A stretch of 64,000 nucleotides of DNA from Pseudomonas sp. (GTDB taxonomy: Bacteria > Pseudomonadota > Gammaproteobacteria > Pseudomonadales > Pseudomonadaceae): contig VMRT01000009.1 in the NCBI GenBank assembly GCA_007713455.1, forward strand, positions 310,001 through 374,000. The letters are read 5' to 3'. The position numbers were made by a program, and so were the translations under genes. This document shows positions 55,051-63,872 of this stretch, piece by piece. The notes beneath the pieces are model-generated. The model searched no databases. It was not told the origin of the DNA and saw only the letters and a list, made by a program, of their open reading frames with translations. Positions within the stretch are counted from its first letter, which is position 1. Each line of letters begins with the position of its first letter.

Positions 55051-57327
55051 TTACAGGCTGGCGTACTTGCCACGCAGACGCTGACGAATCAGCTCGGCGA
55101 GGGTGTTCATCACGAAGGTGAACATCAGCAGTACCAGCGCGGCGAGGAAGAGCACGCGGTAATGGGTGCCGCCGACCTCGGACTCGGGCATCTCCACGGC
55201 GACGTTGGCGGCCAGAGTGCGCATGCCTTCGAAGATGTTGGCTTCCATGATCGGCGTGTTGCCGGTGGCCATCAGCACGATCATGGTTTCGCCCACGGCG
55301 CGGCCCATGCCGATCATCAGCGCGGAGAAAATGCCCGGGCTGGCGGTCAGCAGCACCACGCGGGTGAGGGTCTGCCAGGGCGTGGCGCCCAAAGCCAGCG
55401 AGCCCAGCGTCAGGCTGCGCGGCACGCTGAACACGGCGTCTTCAGCGATCGAGTAGATGGTCGGGATCACCGCGAAGCCCATCGCCAGGCCGATCACCAG
55501 CGCGTTGCGCTGATCGAACGAAATACCCATGTCGTTGGACAGCCACAGGCGCATGTCACCGCCGAAGAACCAGTTTTCCAGGTGACCACTGATTTCCAGC
55601 GAGCCGAAGCCGATCAGCAGGATCACCGGGATCAGCAGCACGGCTTCCCAGCCATCCGGCACCGCGAGACGCACGGCCTGCGGCAGGCGGCTCCAGGTCC
55701 AGGCGGCGAAGAGAATGCCGACCGGCATCAGCAACAGCAGGCTGAAGATGCCCGGCAGGTGGTTCTCCAGAAATGGCGCGAGGAACAGGCCGGCGAAGAA
55801 GCCAAGGATCACCGTCGGCAACGCTTCCATCAGTTCGATGATCGGCTTGACCTTGCTGCGCAGCCTGGGCGCCATGAAGTACGCGGTATAGAACGCCGCA
55901 CAGATCGCCAGCGGGGCCGCCAGCAGCATCGCGTAGAACGCCGCCTTGAGCGTACCGAAGGCCAGCGGCGCAAGGCTCAGCTTGGGTTCGAAGTCGCCAT
56001 TGGCCGAGGTCGACTGCCAGACATAGTCCGGTTCCGGATAGCTCTCGTACCAGACCTTGCCCCACAGCGCGCTCCAGGAGATTTCCGGGTGCGGGTTGTC
56101 GATCACGAAGCGCTGCAGACCCTGCTCCGACTCCACCAGCAGGCGCGTGGCACGCGGCGACATGGCAGCCAAAGCGGCGCCATCAGCGACCTGTTCCTTG
56201 AGCAAGGTGCGATGCGCGGTGCTGTGGAAAATGCCGATGCTGCCGCTGGCATCCAGCGCGAGGAAGCCCTTGCGGCGCTCCTCCGGCAGGATCTGGCGGA
56301 TCGGGCTGCTGCCCAGCTTGAAGTTGCGTACGTTCTTCAACTCCGCATGGCCGTCGGCGGAGCGCACCATGAACCACTGGCCGATGCCACCCTTGGAGTC
56401 GCCGATCATCAGCGATATGCCCGCCAGCAGCGGGCTGATCGTGGTGATCTCGCTGCCGTCGCCAACCAGCTTGTAGCGACCATTGAGCTGCTTGCGGCGC
56501 AGATCGAAGACATCCGCGCTGGCCTTGCCGCTGATTGCGTAGAGCCACATATGCCGCGGGTCGAGCAGCAGCTGGCGAATCGGCTCGGCCAGTTGCGGCA
56601 GATTGAGGCGTTCCTGCTCCAGCGTCACCTCGCCAGTCATCAGGTTTTCGCTACTGGCGATGCGCTGAGCGTGCAATGCCGTGCCGGTAGCGCCGGCAAC
56701 GAGCAACGTCTTGCCGTTCAGGCTGATGGCGGCCTGATCGATCGGCCGACCCTCGGGGTCGAGCTGCAGCGGCTCCTCACCGAAGGGATAAGCGAGTTCG
56801 GGGGTGATGGTCTTCTTATTGTTTGGGTAGGTGACCTTGTAGTTGTGCTCGAGCACCAGCGCCTGGCCGTTATCCAGGCCCAGCACCAGCCGGCGTGTGC
56901 TTGGCGTGTCCTGCCCCACCGAGACGACACGGCTACCGGCTGGCAGCGGCAACGTCTTGCTCGACAGCAGTGCACCGTCGCTCAGCCCGAAGAAGCGCAC
57001 CTGCCCGTCGGAACCAAGGCGCATTGCGACCTGGTTCTGCTCCTCCACCGCCAGCAGCAGCGGCTCGCCGGCATCGGCCAGCCAGGCCGGTTGCTGCGCC
57101 GCGCGGCTTTCCAGCTCGGCGCCCTGGAACATTGGCAGTACGACCTGCGCCAGGTAGAAGAAGATCAGGGTAATGGCGACCAGCACCGCCAGACCGCCGA
57201 TGGACACGTACCAGCGTGCCAGGTGATCTTTCAGCGCGCGGATGCGGCGCTTGCGTTGCAGCGCCGGCGTGTTGAAGTCCAGCCGTTGCACATCGGAATT
57301 CGCGGTCATGTTTTCCATGTCGTTCAT
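55051..57327 (-). CDS. pstC: Phosphate ABC transporter permease PstC (long form)
   Basis: This 758-residue permease carries a large insertion: one TM helix at about 42-65, then about 400 residues of hydrophilic, beta-propeller-like sequence (repeated short strands such as VRFFGLSDGALLSSKTLPL). The conserved PstC core is in the last 290 residues (AAPLAICAAFYTAYFM, PTVILGFFAGLFLAPFLENHLPGIF, EDAVFSVPRSLTLGSLALGATPWQTLTRVVLLTASPGIFSALMIGMGRAVGETMIVLMATGN). A GGAG precedes ATG 57327. It has its own Pho-box promoter. Long PstC/PstA pairs are known in Pseudomonas. Confidence 0.93.
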   Translation of the reverse strand: MNDMENMTANSDVQRLDFNTPALQRKRRIRALKDHLARWYVSIGGLAVLVAITLIFFYLAQVVLPMFQGAELESRAAQQPAWLADAGEPLLLAVEEQNQVAMRLGSDGQVRFFGLSDGALLSSKTLPLPAGSRVVSVGQDTPSTRRLVLGLDNGQALVLEHNYKVTYPNNKKTITPELAYPFGEEPLQLDPEGRPIDQAAISLNGKTLLVAGATGTALHAQRIASSENLMTGEVTLEQERLNLPQLAEPIRQLLLDPRHMWLYAISGKASADVFDLRRKQLNGRYKLVGDGSEITTISPLLAGISLMIGDSKGGIGQWFMVRSADGHAELKNVRNFKLGSSPIRQILPEERRKGFLALDASGSIGIFHSTAHRTLLKEQVADGAALAAMSPRATRLLVESEQGLQRFVIDNPHPEISWSALWGKVWYESYPEPDYVWQSTSANGDFEPKLSLAPLAFGTLKAAFYAMLLAAPLAICAAFYTAYFMAPRLRSKVKPIIELMEALPTVILGFFAGLFLAPFLENHLPGIFSLLLLMPVGILFAAWTWSRLPQAVRLAVPDGWEAVLLIPVILLIGFGSLEISGHLENWFFGGDMRLWLSNDMGISFDQRNALVIGLAMGFAVIPTIYSIAEDAVFSVPRSLTLGSLALGATPWQTLTRVVLLTASPGIFSALMIGMGRAVGETMIVLMATGNTPIMEANIFEGMRTLAANVAVEMPESEVGGTHYRVLFLAALVLLMFTFVMNTLAELIRQRLRGKYASL

Positions 57328-57366
57328 GCCAGGGCTCCTGGGCCTGAGCGGCCCTTCGGGGCGCCT

Positions 57367-57400
57367 AATCTAATGAAGCTGTGTGACAGAAAAATTACAG
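57367..57400 (-). promoter_or_regulatory. Pho box and -10 for pstC
   Basis: On the minus strand CTGTAAT-N4-CTGTCAC (57383-57400) matches the PhoB consensus CTGTCAT-N4-CTGTCAT at 12 of 14 positions. Ten bases after it is TAGATT (57367-57372), a plausible -10. The same spacing occurs before pstS. Confidence 0.75.
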
Positions 57401-57418
57401 CCAGGTGACGCGACGAAG

Positions 57419-57444
57419 CCCGCCAGCGCGTTTCGCGTGGCGGG
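57419..57444 (-). terminator. Stem-loop after pstS
   Basis: CCCGCCA 57419-57425 pairs with TGGCGGG 57438-57444, with an inner CGCG/CGCG pair and a 3-base loop. There is no T-run, so it may be an mRNA 3' end stabiliser or an attenuator that lets pstS be made in excess of pstCAB. Confidence 0.55.
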
Positions 57445-57491
57445 CATCTGCGCATGACCGGCGCGCTACGTCGCCGGCCGTCACGCGGGTC

Positions 57492-58457
57492 TTACAGACC
57501 CAGGTCCTGCATGGTCTTGTCGACCACCTTCTTCGGCAGCGGGATGTAGCCATCCTTGACCACGACTTCCTGGCCCTGCTTGGAGAGCACCAGCTTGAGG
57601 AACTCGGCGTCGATCGGGCTCAGCGGCTTGTTCGGCGCCTTGTTGACGTAGACGTAGAAGAAGCGCGCCAGCGGGAACTTGCCAGCCAGAGCGTTCTCTT
57701 CGTTGGCCGCGAAAGCCTCGCCACCCTTGGACAGCGGTACGGCGCGGACGCTGGAGGTCTTGTAGCCGATACCCGAGTAACCAATGGCGTTCAGGGTGCT
57801 GGAGATCGACTGCACTACGGAAGCCGAGCCCGGCTGCTCGTTGACGTTCGACTTGAAGTCACCTTTACACAGGGCTTCTTCCTTGAAGTAGCCGTAGGTG
57901 CCGGATACCGAGTTGCGACCGAACAGCTGGATCGGCTTGGCCGCCCACTCGCCGGTCATACCCAGGTCGCCCCAGGTCTTGATGTCCTTCTCGCCACCGC
58001 ACAGGCGAGTGCTGGAGAAGATCGCGTCGACTTGCTCGATGTCCAGCGACTTGATCGGGTTGTCCTTGTGCACGAACACCGCCAGGGCGTCGATGGCCAC
58101 CGGAACGGCAGTTGGCTTGTAGCCATACTTCTCTTCGAAGGCCTGAATCTCGTTGTCCTTCATCGGGCGGCTCATCGGGCCCATGTTGGAGGTGCCTTCG
58201 GTCAGAGCGGGCGGCGCGGTGGAAGAACCGGCAGCCTGGATCTGAATGTTGACGTTCGGATAGCTGCGCTTGAACTCTTCGGCCCACAGGGTCATCAGGT
58301 TGGCCAGGGAGTCGGAACCAACGCTGGACAGGTTGCCGGAAACACCGGAGGTCTTCTGGTAGCTCGGCAGGGCCGGGTCTACAGCAGCGACCGCGCTCGC
58401 GGCGCCAACGCCAGCGGCTACAAAGGTCAGGGCCGCCATCAAACGATTCAGTTTCAT
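57492..58457 (-). CDS. pstS: Phosphate-binding periplasmic protein PstS
   Basis: The 321-residue precursor has a signal peptide ([25 protein letters not shown]). The mature protein is a type II phosphate-binding protein: [57 protein letters not shown] (phosphate contacts), [14 protein letters not shown], and [14 protein letters not shown]. It delivers phosphate to PstC-PstA. Two cysteines (in RLCGGEKD and EALCKGDF) could form a disulfide. It heads the pst cluster, with its own Pho box, and a stem-loop follows it. Confidence 0.95.
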   Translation of the reverse strand: MKLNRLMAALTFVAAGVGAASAVAAVDPALPSYQKTSGVSGNLSSVGSDSLANLMTLWAEEFKRSYPNVNIQIQAAGSSTAPPALTEGTSNMGPMSRPMKDNEIQAFEEKYGYKPTAVPVAIDALAVFVHKDNPIKSLDIEQVDAIFSSTRLCGGEKDIKTWGDLGMTGEWAAKPIQLFGRNSVSGTYGYFKEEALCKGDFKSNVNEQPGSASVVQSISSTLNAIGYSGIGYKTSSVRAVPLSKGGEAFAANEENALAGKFPLARFFYVYVNKAPNKPLSPIDAEFLKLVLSKQGQEVVVKDGYIPLPKKVVDKTMQDLGL

Positions 58458-58526
58458 ACCTTGCTCCTAGCAGGTGTGTGCTCGAGTGTGTTGGAACGGG
58501 GGCCAGTATCTGCAGGCCGTGTGAAC

Positions 58527-58560
58527 ACTCTATGAAGCAAGTGTGACAATCTGATTACCA
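58527..58560 (-). promoter_or_regulatory. Pho box and -10 for pstS
   Basis: On the minus strand TGGTAAT-N4-TTGTCAC (58543-58560) is followed after ten bases by TAGAGT (58527-58532), the same layout as the pstC Pho promoter. The first half site is weak (4 of 7), the second better (5 of 7). Confidence 0.6.
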
Positions 58561-58680
58561 AGCGCACCGTTGACCTGGTTCGGTCGCTGTAGCGCAACAC
58601 AGCCGCTATACTCGGCGCCGTCGCCCGTGCCAGAGCGGGCATTTCGCGCCAGAACAACAACGCGCCGCGAGTCCGACCGA

Positions 58681-59082
58681 ATGAAAGAATACGAACAGGA
58701 AGATCCGATCCCGCAGGGCGACCTGGCCCTGCAGCTCACCGCATTGCCGCGGGAAACCAATGGTTTTGGCGATATCTATGGCGGTTGGCTGGTGTCGCAG
58801 ATGGATCTGGCCGGCACCGCGATGGCAAGCCGCGTGGCCGCCGGCCGTGTCGCCACGGTCTCCATCGATCGCATGGCGTTCATGGTTCCGGTAGCGGTTG
58901 GCGCGCAGCTGTCCTTCTATACCCAGACGCTGGAGGTCGGGCGCAGCTCGATCCGCATGCTGGTGGAAGTCTGGAGCGACGATCCGCTGTCCAGCGAGTG
59001 GCGCAAGGTCACCGAAGCCGTCTTCGTATTCGTCGCCATCGACGGCAGCGGCCGCACCCGCTCGGTGCCACCGCGCCGCTAA
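58681..59082 (+). CDS. YciA-type acyl-CoA thioesterase
   Basis: This 133-residue hotdog-fold enzyme has the family block PRETNGFGDIYGGWLVSQMDLAGTAMASRVA (catalytic Asp in QMDLAG), followed by VATVSIDRMAFMVPVAVGAQLSFYTQ. YciA-like thioesterases hydrolyse acyl-CoAs in the cytoplasm. ATG 58681 is used; an upstream in-frame start at 58570 adds residues with no similarity. It is divergent from pstS. Confidence 0.86.
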   Translation: MKEYEQEDPIPQGDLALQLTALPRETNGFGDIYGGWLVSQMDLAGTAMASRVAAGRVATVSIDRMAFMVPVAVGAQLSFYTQTLEVGRSSIRMLVEVWSDDPLSSEWRKVTEAVFVFVAIDGSGRTRSVPPRR

Positions 59083-59090
59083 GCCATCCG

Positions 59091-60305
59091 CTAGTGAAGC
59101 TGTGGCTCGGGTCGCAGTAGCCCGGCCGCGACCGCAAAGCGATTCTTGCCACCACTCTTGGCCTGATACAGCGCGGTATCGGCGCAGTGATAGAGCTGCT
59201 CGGCCTGCTGGCCGTCCTGCAACGTGGCGATCCCGATACTGACCCCCACCCGCGCCGCCGAATCATGCGGATGCCTGATATCCAGCGCAGCCAGTGCGGT
59301 GATCACCTGACGGGCGATGCGCTGCGCGGCGGCGTTGTCGCAGTTGTACAGCAGCAGTGCGAACTCCTCACCGCCAACCCGTGCCGCCTCGTCCAGCGGT
59401 CGCCGCGCGAAGCCGGCGAGCAGCTCGCCGAAGGCGCGGATCAGTGTATCGCCGGCCGGATGGCCGAAGGTGTCGTTATAGGCCTTGAAATCATCCAGAT
59501 CGAGCAGCAGAAGGCTCAGCGGGCGCCGGTCTCGACGGGCCTGGGCGATCCGCTGGGGCAGCGCGCGATCATGACTGCGCCGGTTGGCCAGACCGCTGAG
59601 CGCGTCGTGCTCGGCGACCCAGCCCAGCAGTTGGCGGGTGAGGAACTGGTCGCGCTGCGAGTACTCATGAACATAGCGACTGATCGCGCCGATGATCAGT
59701 AACAGCAGGTAGTAGCTGACGGCGATCCAGTGTTCCGGCATCTGCTCGGCCGACAGGATCAGGCTGGCCATGCACACGTCGGCCAGCACGATCAGCACCG
59801 CGCACAGCAGCGCCCACCAGAAGGTCACGCCGAGAAAGAAGAACGACGCGACGATCAGCAGCCCGGCGCCGTAACGGAAATTCAGCTCCGCATCGAGCGT
59901 TTCGAAGCGGATGTCGATCAGCGCGGCCAGCATGCCGACCATCACCAGCAGCACCGGAAATATGCGGTTGGCCTGCGCGCGAAACCTGCGGCTGTAGAAG
60001 GTCAGCACCAGCACGACGACGCCCGGCAGAATCTGCAGGAGGCGCAACAGCGTCAGCGTTGTCAGCCAGCCGGTATCGGCAAGATCGAACAACCGGTGTT
60101 CGCAATACAGATAACCGCTGACCGCGAAGATCAACAGCAGGGCGGCGAGGCGTTGCGATAGCCGCGCATGACGATCCAGATAGCGCCGAAACTCCCTCTC
60201 CAGCTCCGGCGCAAAGCGCAGCAGACGGAACCCGCCATGCAACTGCCGGCCATAAGGCGTATCGCGGAAATCCTCGGTAGAGGCCTGGGGGGGTATGTGG
60301 CGCAT
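59091..60305 (-). CDS. Membrane diguanylate cyclase
   Basis: The 404-residue protein has an N-terminal cytoplasmic stretch (1-45), about six membrane segments (45-225) and a GGDEF domain in the form GGEEF at 311-315, which is catalytically acceptable. The I-site RxxD (RPLD 302-305) stands exactly five residues before it, so product inhibition is expected. DLDDFKAYNDTFGHPAGDTLI is the substrate-binding region. There is no EAL or PAS domain. It should make c-di-GMP in response to a membrane or envelope cue. It converges with the thioesterase gene, with nine bases between the stops. Confidence 0.88.
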   Translation of the reverse strand: MRHIPPQASTEDFRDTPYGRQLHGGFRLLRFAPELEREFRRYLDRHARLSQRLAALLLIFAVSGYLYCEHRLFDLADTGWLTTLTLLRLLQILPGVVVLVLTFYSRRFRAQANRIFPVLLVMVGMLAALIDIRFETLDAELNFRYGAGLLIVASFFFLGVTFWWALLCAVLIVLADVCMASLILSAEQMPEHWIAVSYYLLLLIIGAISRYVHEYSQRDQFLTRQLLGWVAEHDALSGLANRRSHDRALPQRIAQARRDRRPLSLLLLDLDDFKAYNDTFGHPAGDTLIRAFGELLAGFARRPLDEAARVGGEEFALLLYNCDNAAAQRIARQVITALAALDIRHPHDSAARVGVSIGIATLQDGQQAEQLYHCADTALYQAKSGGKNRFAVAAGLLRPEPQLH

Positions 60306-60470
60306 CGGAAGCTCGCAGGTTCGACGCGCGATGATATCACCAAGCCACTACGCAACAGACAACCGTCCGACCGACGTAGCACCGCTGCCGCCACGCCAGC
60401 TCGAAGATGAAGGTTGCACTGAACGTTGGCAGCATCGAAGATCACGCTACATGCACTGTTGGATGTATCC

Positions 60471-61379
60471 GTGACCGCCCTGCTACTCGCCCTCTGGCCC
60501 CTGTTCGCCCTGATCGTCGCCGGCTATTTCCTGCGCCTGCGCGCCTTTCCCAGCGCCGAATTCTGGCCCGGCGCCGAGCGCATCAACTACTTCATCCTCT
60601 TCCCCTCTCTGCTGTTCAGCAGCCTGGCCACCGCGCCGCTGGATAACCCAGCACTGCCGCGCCTGGCCGGTGCCGTGATGCTCGCCCTGGGCCTGGCCTG
60701 GATCGGGCTGCTGATCGCCAAGCGGGTGCGCGGCTGGTCTGCCGGCCGCTTCGGCGCCATCACCCAGGGCGTGCTGCGTTTCAACACCTACCTCGGCCTG
60801 GCCGCGGTGGGCAGCCTGTTCGGCAAGGAAGGTCTGGCGTTGGCTGCGCTGATGCTGGCGCTGATGGTGCCGACGGTGAACGTGATGTCGGTTTGGGCGC
60901 TGACCGCCGAGCGCGGCGTCAGCGTGCGCGGTCTGCTGCTGCCCATCGCAAAGAACCCGCTGATTCTCGCCTGTGTCGCCGGCGCGCTGGTCAACCTGTC
61001 GGGCCTGGGTCTGCCCGGCGGCACCGACCGCCTGCTGAGTCTGCTCGCCGCCGCCAGCCTGCCGTTGGGCCTGCTCTGCGTCGGCGCGGCGCTCAAACCC
61101 CAGGAGCTGGGCGGGGAAATCCCGGCGCTGGGCTGGAACAGCGCGGTGCGCCTGCTGGCCGTTCCGCTGCTCGCCTACGGCGTGGCGATGGTGCTCGGCC
61201 TGCCCGATATGGAAACCACGATCCTGGTGCTGTTCTTCGCCCTGCCCACCGCCCCCACTGCCTACGTGCTCACCCGCCAGCTCGGCGGCGACAGCCATCT
61301 GATGGCGGGCATCATCACCTTGCAGACCCTGCTCGCGGCGGCCAGCCTGCCGCTGGTGCTGACGCTGCTCAACGGCTGA
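60471..61379 (+). CDS. AEC family (auxin efflux carrier-type) permease
   Basis: The 302-residue protein has ten membrane segments with the AEC features: LWPLFALIVAGYFLRLRAF at the start, a polar NYFILFPSLLFSSLA, RFNTYLGLAAVGSLFGKEG, and ALPTAPTAYVLTRQLGGDSHLMAGIITLQTLLA near the end (the double-helix crossing motif). The start is taken at GTG 60471; TTG 60426 is possible. It probably transports a small organic acid. Confidence 0.85.
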   Translation: MTALLLALWPLFALIVAGYFLRLRAFPSAEFWPGAERINYFILFPSLLFSSLATAPLDNPALPRLAGAVMLALGLAWIGLLIAKRVRGWSAGRFGAITQGVLRFNTYLGLAAVGSLFGKEGLALAALMLALMVPTVNVMSVWALTAERGVSVRGLLLPIAKNPLILACVAGALVNLSGLGLPGGTDRLLSLLAAASLPLGLLCVGAALKPQELGGEIPALGWNSAVRLLAVPLLAYGVAMVLGLPDMETTILVLFFALPTAPTAYVLTRQLGGDSHLMAGIITLQTLLAAASLPLVLTLLNG

Positions 61380-61823
61380 TCAGCGCGCGACCTGCCCGCG
61401 TAGCAGACGCAGCAACATCAGCGCCATGCCGACACCCAGCGCGCCGAGCACCAGCAACGGGCCGAGATAACCGAGGGCGTCCTGCAGCCAACCGAGCAGC
61501 AGGTGCAGCCATTCGGTGTGCAACGAGGCTTCGACTGCAACGTAACCGCCCTGCTCCCAGATCTGGTAGGCGGCGTGCAGCGGGATCAGCGTCAGCGGCA
61601 GCAGGATCAGGCACAGCCAGTAGCCGCTGCGCCGGTACGCACCCAGCAGCCCCCATGGCAGGTAAGCGGCACGAATCAGCTGGAAGAAGCAGACGATGTA
61701 ATAGACCACCAGCAGCAGGGCGAAACCGCTGGCCACGGAGGGCGCGAGCCAGAGTTCACGCAGCGCCGCGGTGCTGATGAACAGGCTGAGCGCGCCCCAT
61801 AGCAGAAGAAAGAAGGTTCTCAT
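61380..61823 (-). CDS. Small multi-pass membrane protein
   Basis: This 147-residue protein has four hydrophobic segments (about 5-22, 30-50, 65-85, 115-137) and conserved-looking VVYYIVCFFQLIRAAYLPWGLLGAYRRSGYW. I do not recognise a named family with confidence. The start at ATG 61823 (MRTFFLLL) is preferred to 61859. It is directly adjacent to, and convergent with, the AEC gene (0 bases between stop codons). Confidence 0.68.
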   Translation of the reverse strand: MRTFFLLLWGALSLFISTAALRELWLAPSVASGFALLLVVYYIVCFFQLIRAAYLPWGLLGAYRRSGYWLCLILLPLTLIPLHAAYQIWEQGGYVAVEASLHTEWLHLLLGWLQDALGYLGPLLVLGALGVGMALMLLRLLRGQVAR

Positions 61824-61953
61824 CGCAAGTCCCGGTGTCGGCTTTTGGCGAAAGCGCATCGGAACAGAATTCCGAGCGCCATACGCACAACCGCTTCACG
61901 AAACAGGCGGCGATGAGCAGCGATCATGCCGGCTTCGAGCAGGCGCGCACGGT

Positions 61954-63801
61954 TTAGAACAGGCTGAGCTGATCGCTTTTTGGCTCATCTGGCTTGGCCG
62001 CCGGCACTGCCTCTGTGGCTCTGGTCTGAGCGCTGGGGAGGGCCAACCGTTCGGCCAATCCCGCGGCGCGCTCGGCGCGGGTATTGACCGCTTCGGCCAG
62101 CCGAGTCGGCAGCGCCCAGATCTCCACCTTGCGCTTGGCACGGGTGATGCCTGTGTAGAACAGCGAGCGTGTCAGCAGCGGGCTGGGCTGCTCGGGCAGC
62201 GCCAGCAGCACTTCGGCGAATTCCGAGCCCTGGCTCTTGTGCACGGTCATGGCGAAGGCGCTGTCATGGCTCGGCAGCCGCGCCGGGGCGAAGCCGCGAT
62301 AACCCTCGTCACCTTCGAAGAACACCCGCAGCCCCTGTTCGGTCTTCAGACATAGGCCGATATCGCCGTTGAACAGCCCCAGCGCGTAATCGTTCTGCCG
62401 CACCATCACCGCGCGACCGGGATACCAGCGTTCGCGCGCCGGCACACTGAGGCGGCGCTTGAAGCGCGCCTCCAGAGCATCGTTGATACCCGTGACGCCA
62501 AAGGCGCCTTCGCGCTGGGCAGTCAGCGCGCGAAAGCCGTTGAAGGTCTCGAAGGCCGCCTCTGGGTCTCCGTGCCGTGCCGCCTGTAGATAGGGCGCAT
62601 AGCCCTGTTCCAGTCGCTCGATCAGCGAGGTGGGGCTGGGCGCTGCATTCCAGGCGAGGTCCGCACGCCCTTCCTGCAGCAACGCGACGGTGCCCTTGGC
62701 ATCGCCGCCGTTGATCCGCCGCGCCAGCTCGCCGATGCCGCTGTCACCGGCGAAGCGATGACTGTGGATGAGCAGAACCACCGCATCGCCCAGTTGCGAT
62801 CGCGGCGTCTCGACGGGTACGTTCTGGCCGGTAATGCGTTGCAGATCGGCCGCAGCTTGGGCATCAAAACCGCGCCCTTCGCAGAGTTCGGCGAACACCG
62901 CGCCGGCTTCCACCGCGGCTAATTGGTCCTTGTCGCCGAGCAGGATCAGGCGCGCCTTGGGCGGCAGCGCGGCGACCAGCTTGGCCATCAGCGCCAGGTC
63001 GACCATCGATGCCTCGTCCACCACCAGCACATCCAGCGCCAGCGGGTTGGCCGCATCATGCCGTACCTTCGGGCTGTCGCCGCGGCTGCCGAGCAGCCGG
63101 TGCAGCGTGCGCGCCTCGTCCGGCAGAGCGTCCTTGACGGCATCACTGACCGGCAGATCGGCCTTGGCGTTGCGGATCGCTTCGGCCATGCGCGCAGCAG
63201 CCTTGCCGGTAGGTGCCGCGAGGCCGATGGCCAGGCGTTCGCCGCCGGGCTGCTCGAGCAGCGCCGCCAGCAGGCGTACCACGGTGGTGGTCTTGCCGGT
63301 GCCGGGACCGCCGGAGATCACTGCCAGTCGCCGGCGTACCGCCTGAGCCGCGGCGAGGCGCTGCCAATCGGGGCTTTGCTGATTGAAGGCGAACAAGCGC
63401 GCCAGGCTATCGCTCAGCTGAGCCTCGTCGACATCGGGTGCGTCCGCTGCACGAGCCAGCAGCTGTTCCGCCAACTGCTGTTCATAGGCCTGGTAACGAG
63501 CGAGGTAGAGCCGTTCCCCGACCAGAATCAGCGGTGCGTAATCCCCCGGCGCACCGATCAGCGATGAGGCGTCCAGCTGCGCTCGCCAGGTCGCAAGCGG
63601 CGGCAGGCTGAAATCCTGATCCGGCCATGGCCGCTTACCGGCTAACCGACCCAGCGGCAGGCAGACGTCGCCGGAGGACAGGGCTTCACAGCACAGCGCG
63701 GCGGCGAGCAGCACCGGCTCGGACGCATGCGGGTCGAGGCGCTGCAGGCTGGCGACGAAGGCGCGCTCCAGTGGGCCGAGGGGCAGATCGGCAAGGGTCA
63801 T
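61954..63801 (-). CDS. recD: Exodeoxyribonuclease V alpha subunit RecD
   Basis: The 615-residue SF1B helicase subunit of RecBCD has Walker A SGGPGTGKTTT (163-173), LAAPTGKAAARMAEA (motif Ia), TLHRLLGS, VLVVDEASMVDLALMAKLV (motif II), LGDKDQLAAVEAGAVF (III), and late MTVHKSQGSEFAEVLLALP and RSLFYTGITRAKRKVEIW (V/VI). All helicase motifs look intact. It works with RecB and RecC in double-strand break repair and 5'-3' unwinding. AGGAG precedes ATG 63801. It is downstream of recB across a 70-base interval that contains a mini reading frame. Confidence 0.95.
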   Translation of the reverse strand: MTLADLPLGPLERAFVASLQRLDPHASEPVLLAAALCCEALSSGDVCLPLGRLAGKRPWPDQDFSLPPLATWRAQLDASSLIGAPGDYAPLILVGERLYLARYQAYEQQLAEQLLARAADAPDVDEAQLSDSLARLFAFNQQSPDWQRLAAAQAVRRRLAVISGGPGTGKTTTVVRLLAALLEQPGGERLAIGLAAPTGKAAARMAEAIRNAKADLPVSDAVKDALPDEARTLHRLLGSRGDSPKVRHDAANPLALDVLVVDEASMVDLALMAKLVAALPPKARLILLGDKDQLAAVEAGAVFAELCEGRGFDAQAAADLQRITGQNVPVETPRSQLGDAVVLLIHSHRFAGDSGIGELARRINGGDAKGTVALLQEGRADLAWNAAPSPTSLIERLEQGYAPYLQAARHGDPEAAFETFNGFRALTAQREGAFGVTGINDALEARFKRRLSVPARERWYPGRAVMVRQNDYALGLFNGDIGLCLKTEQGLRVFFEGDEGYRGFAPARLPSHDSAFAMTVHKSQGSEFAEVLLALPEQPSPLLTRSLFYTGITRAKRKVEIWALPTRLAEAVNTRAERAAGLAERLALPSAQTRATEAVPAAKPDEPKSDQLSLF

Positions 63802-63872
63802 ATGTCGCTCCTGAAATGCATGAAGGCGCCGCTAAGCCCACATTCGCGGTCAAGACCGCTAAACCGCGTCAT
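63798..63872 (-). CDS. 24-codon reading frame bridging recB and recD
   Basis: ATG 63872-63870 overlaps the recB stop (TGATG) and has GAGGAGGGG five bases upstream. The frame, starting MTRFSGLDRE and ending MHFRSDI, ends at TGA 63800-63798, which overlaps the recD start codon (ATGA). Such exact end-to-end placement is typical of translational coupling. The product may be irrelevant, and coding by chance is possible in a 70-base gap. Confidence 0.35.
   Translation of the reverse strand: MTRFSGLDRECGLSGAFMHFRSDI

Noticed and set aside
52276-57408. Two very long plus-strand open frames (736 and 970 residues) across the pst genes
   Set aside because: They are antisense to pstB, pstA and pstC, whose motifs are unmistakable; their sequence is rich in His/Gln/Arg as expected of a shadow frame.
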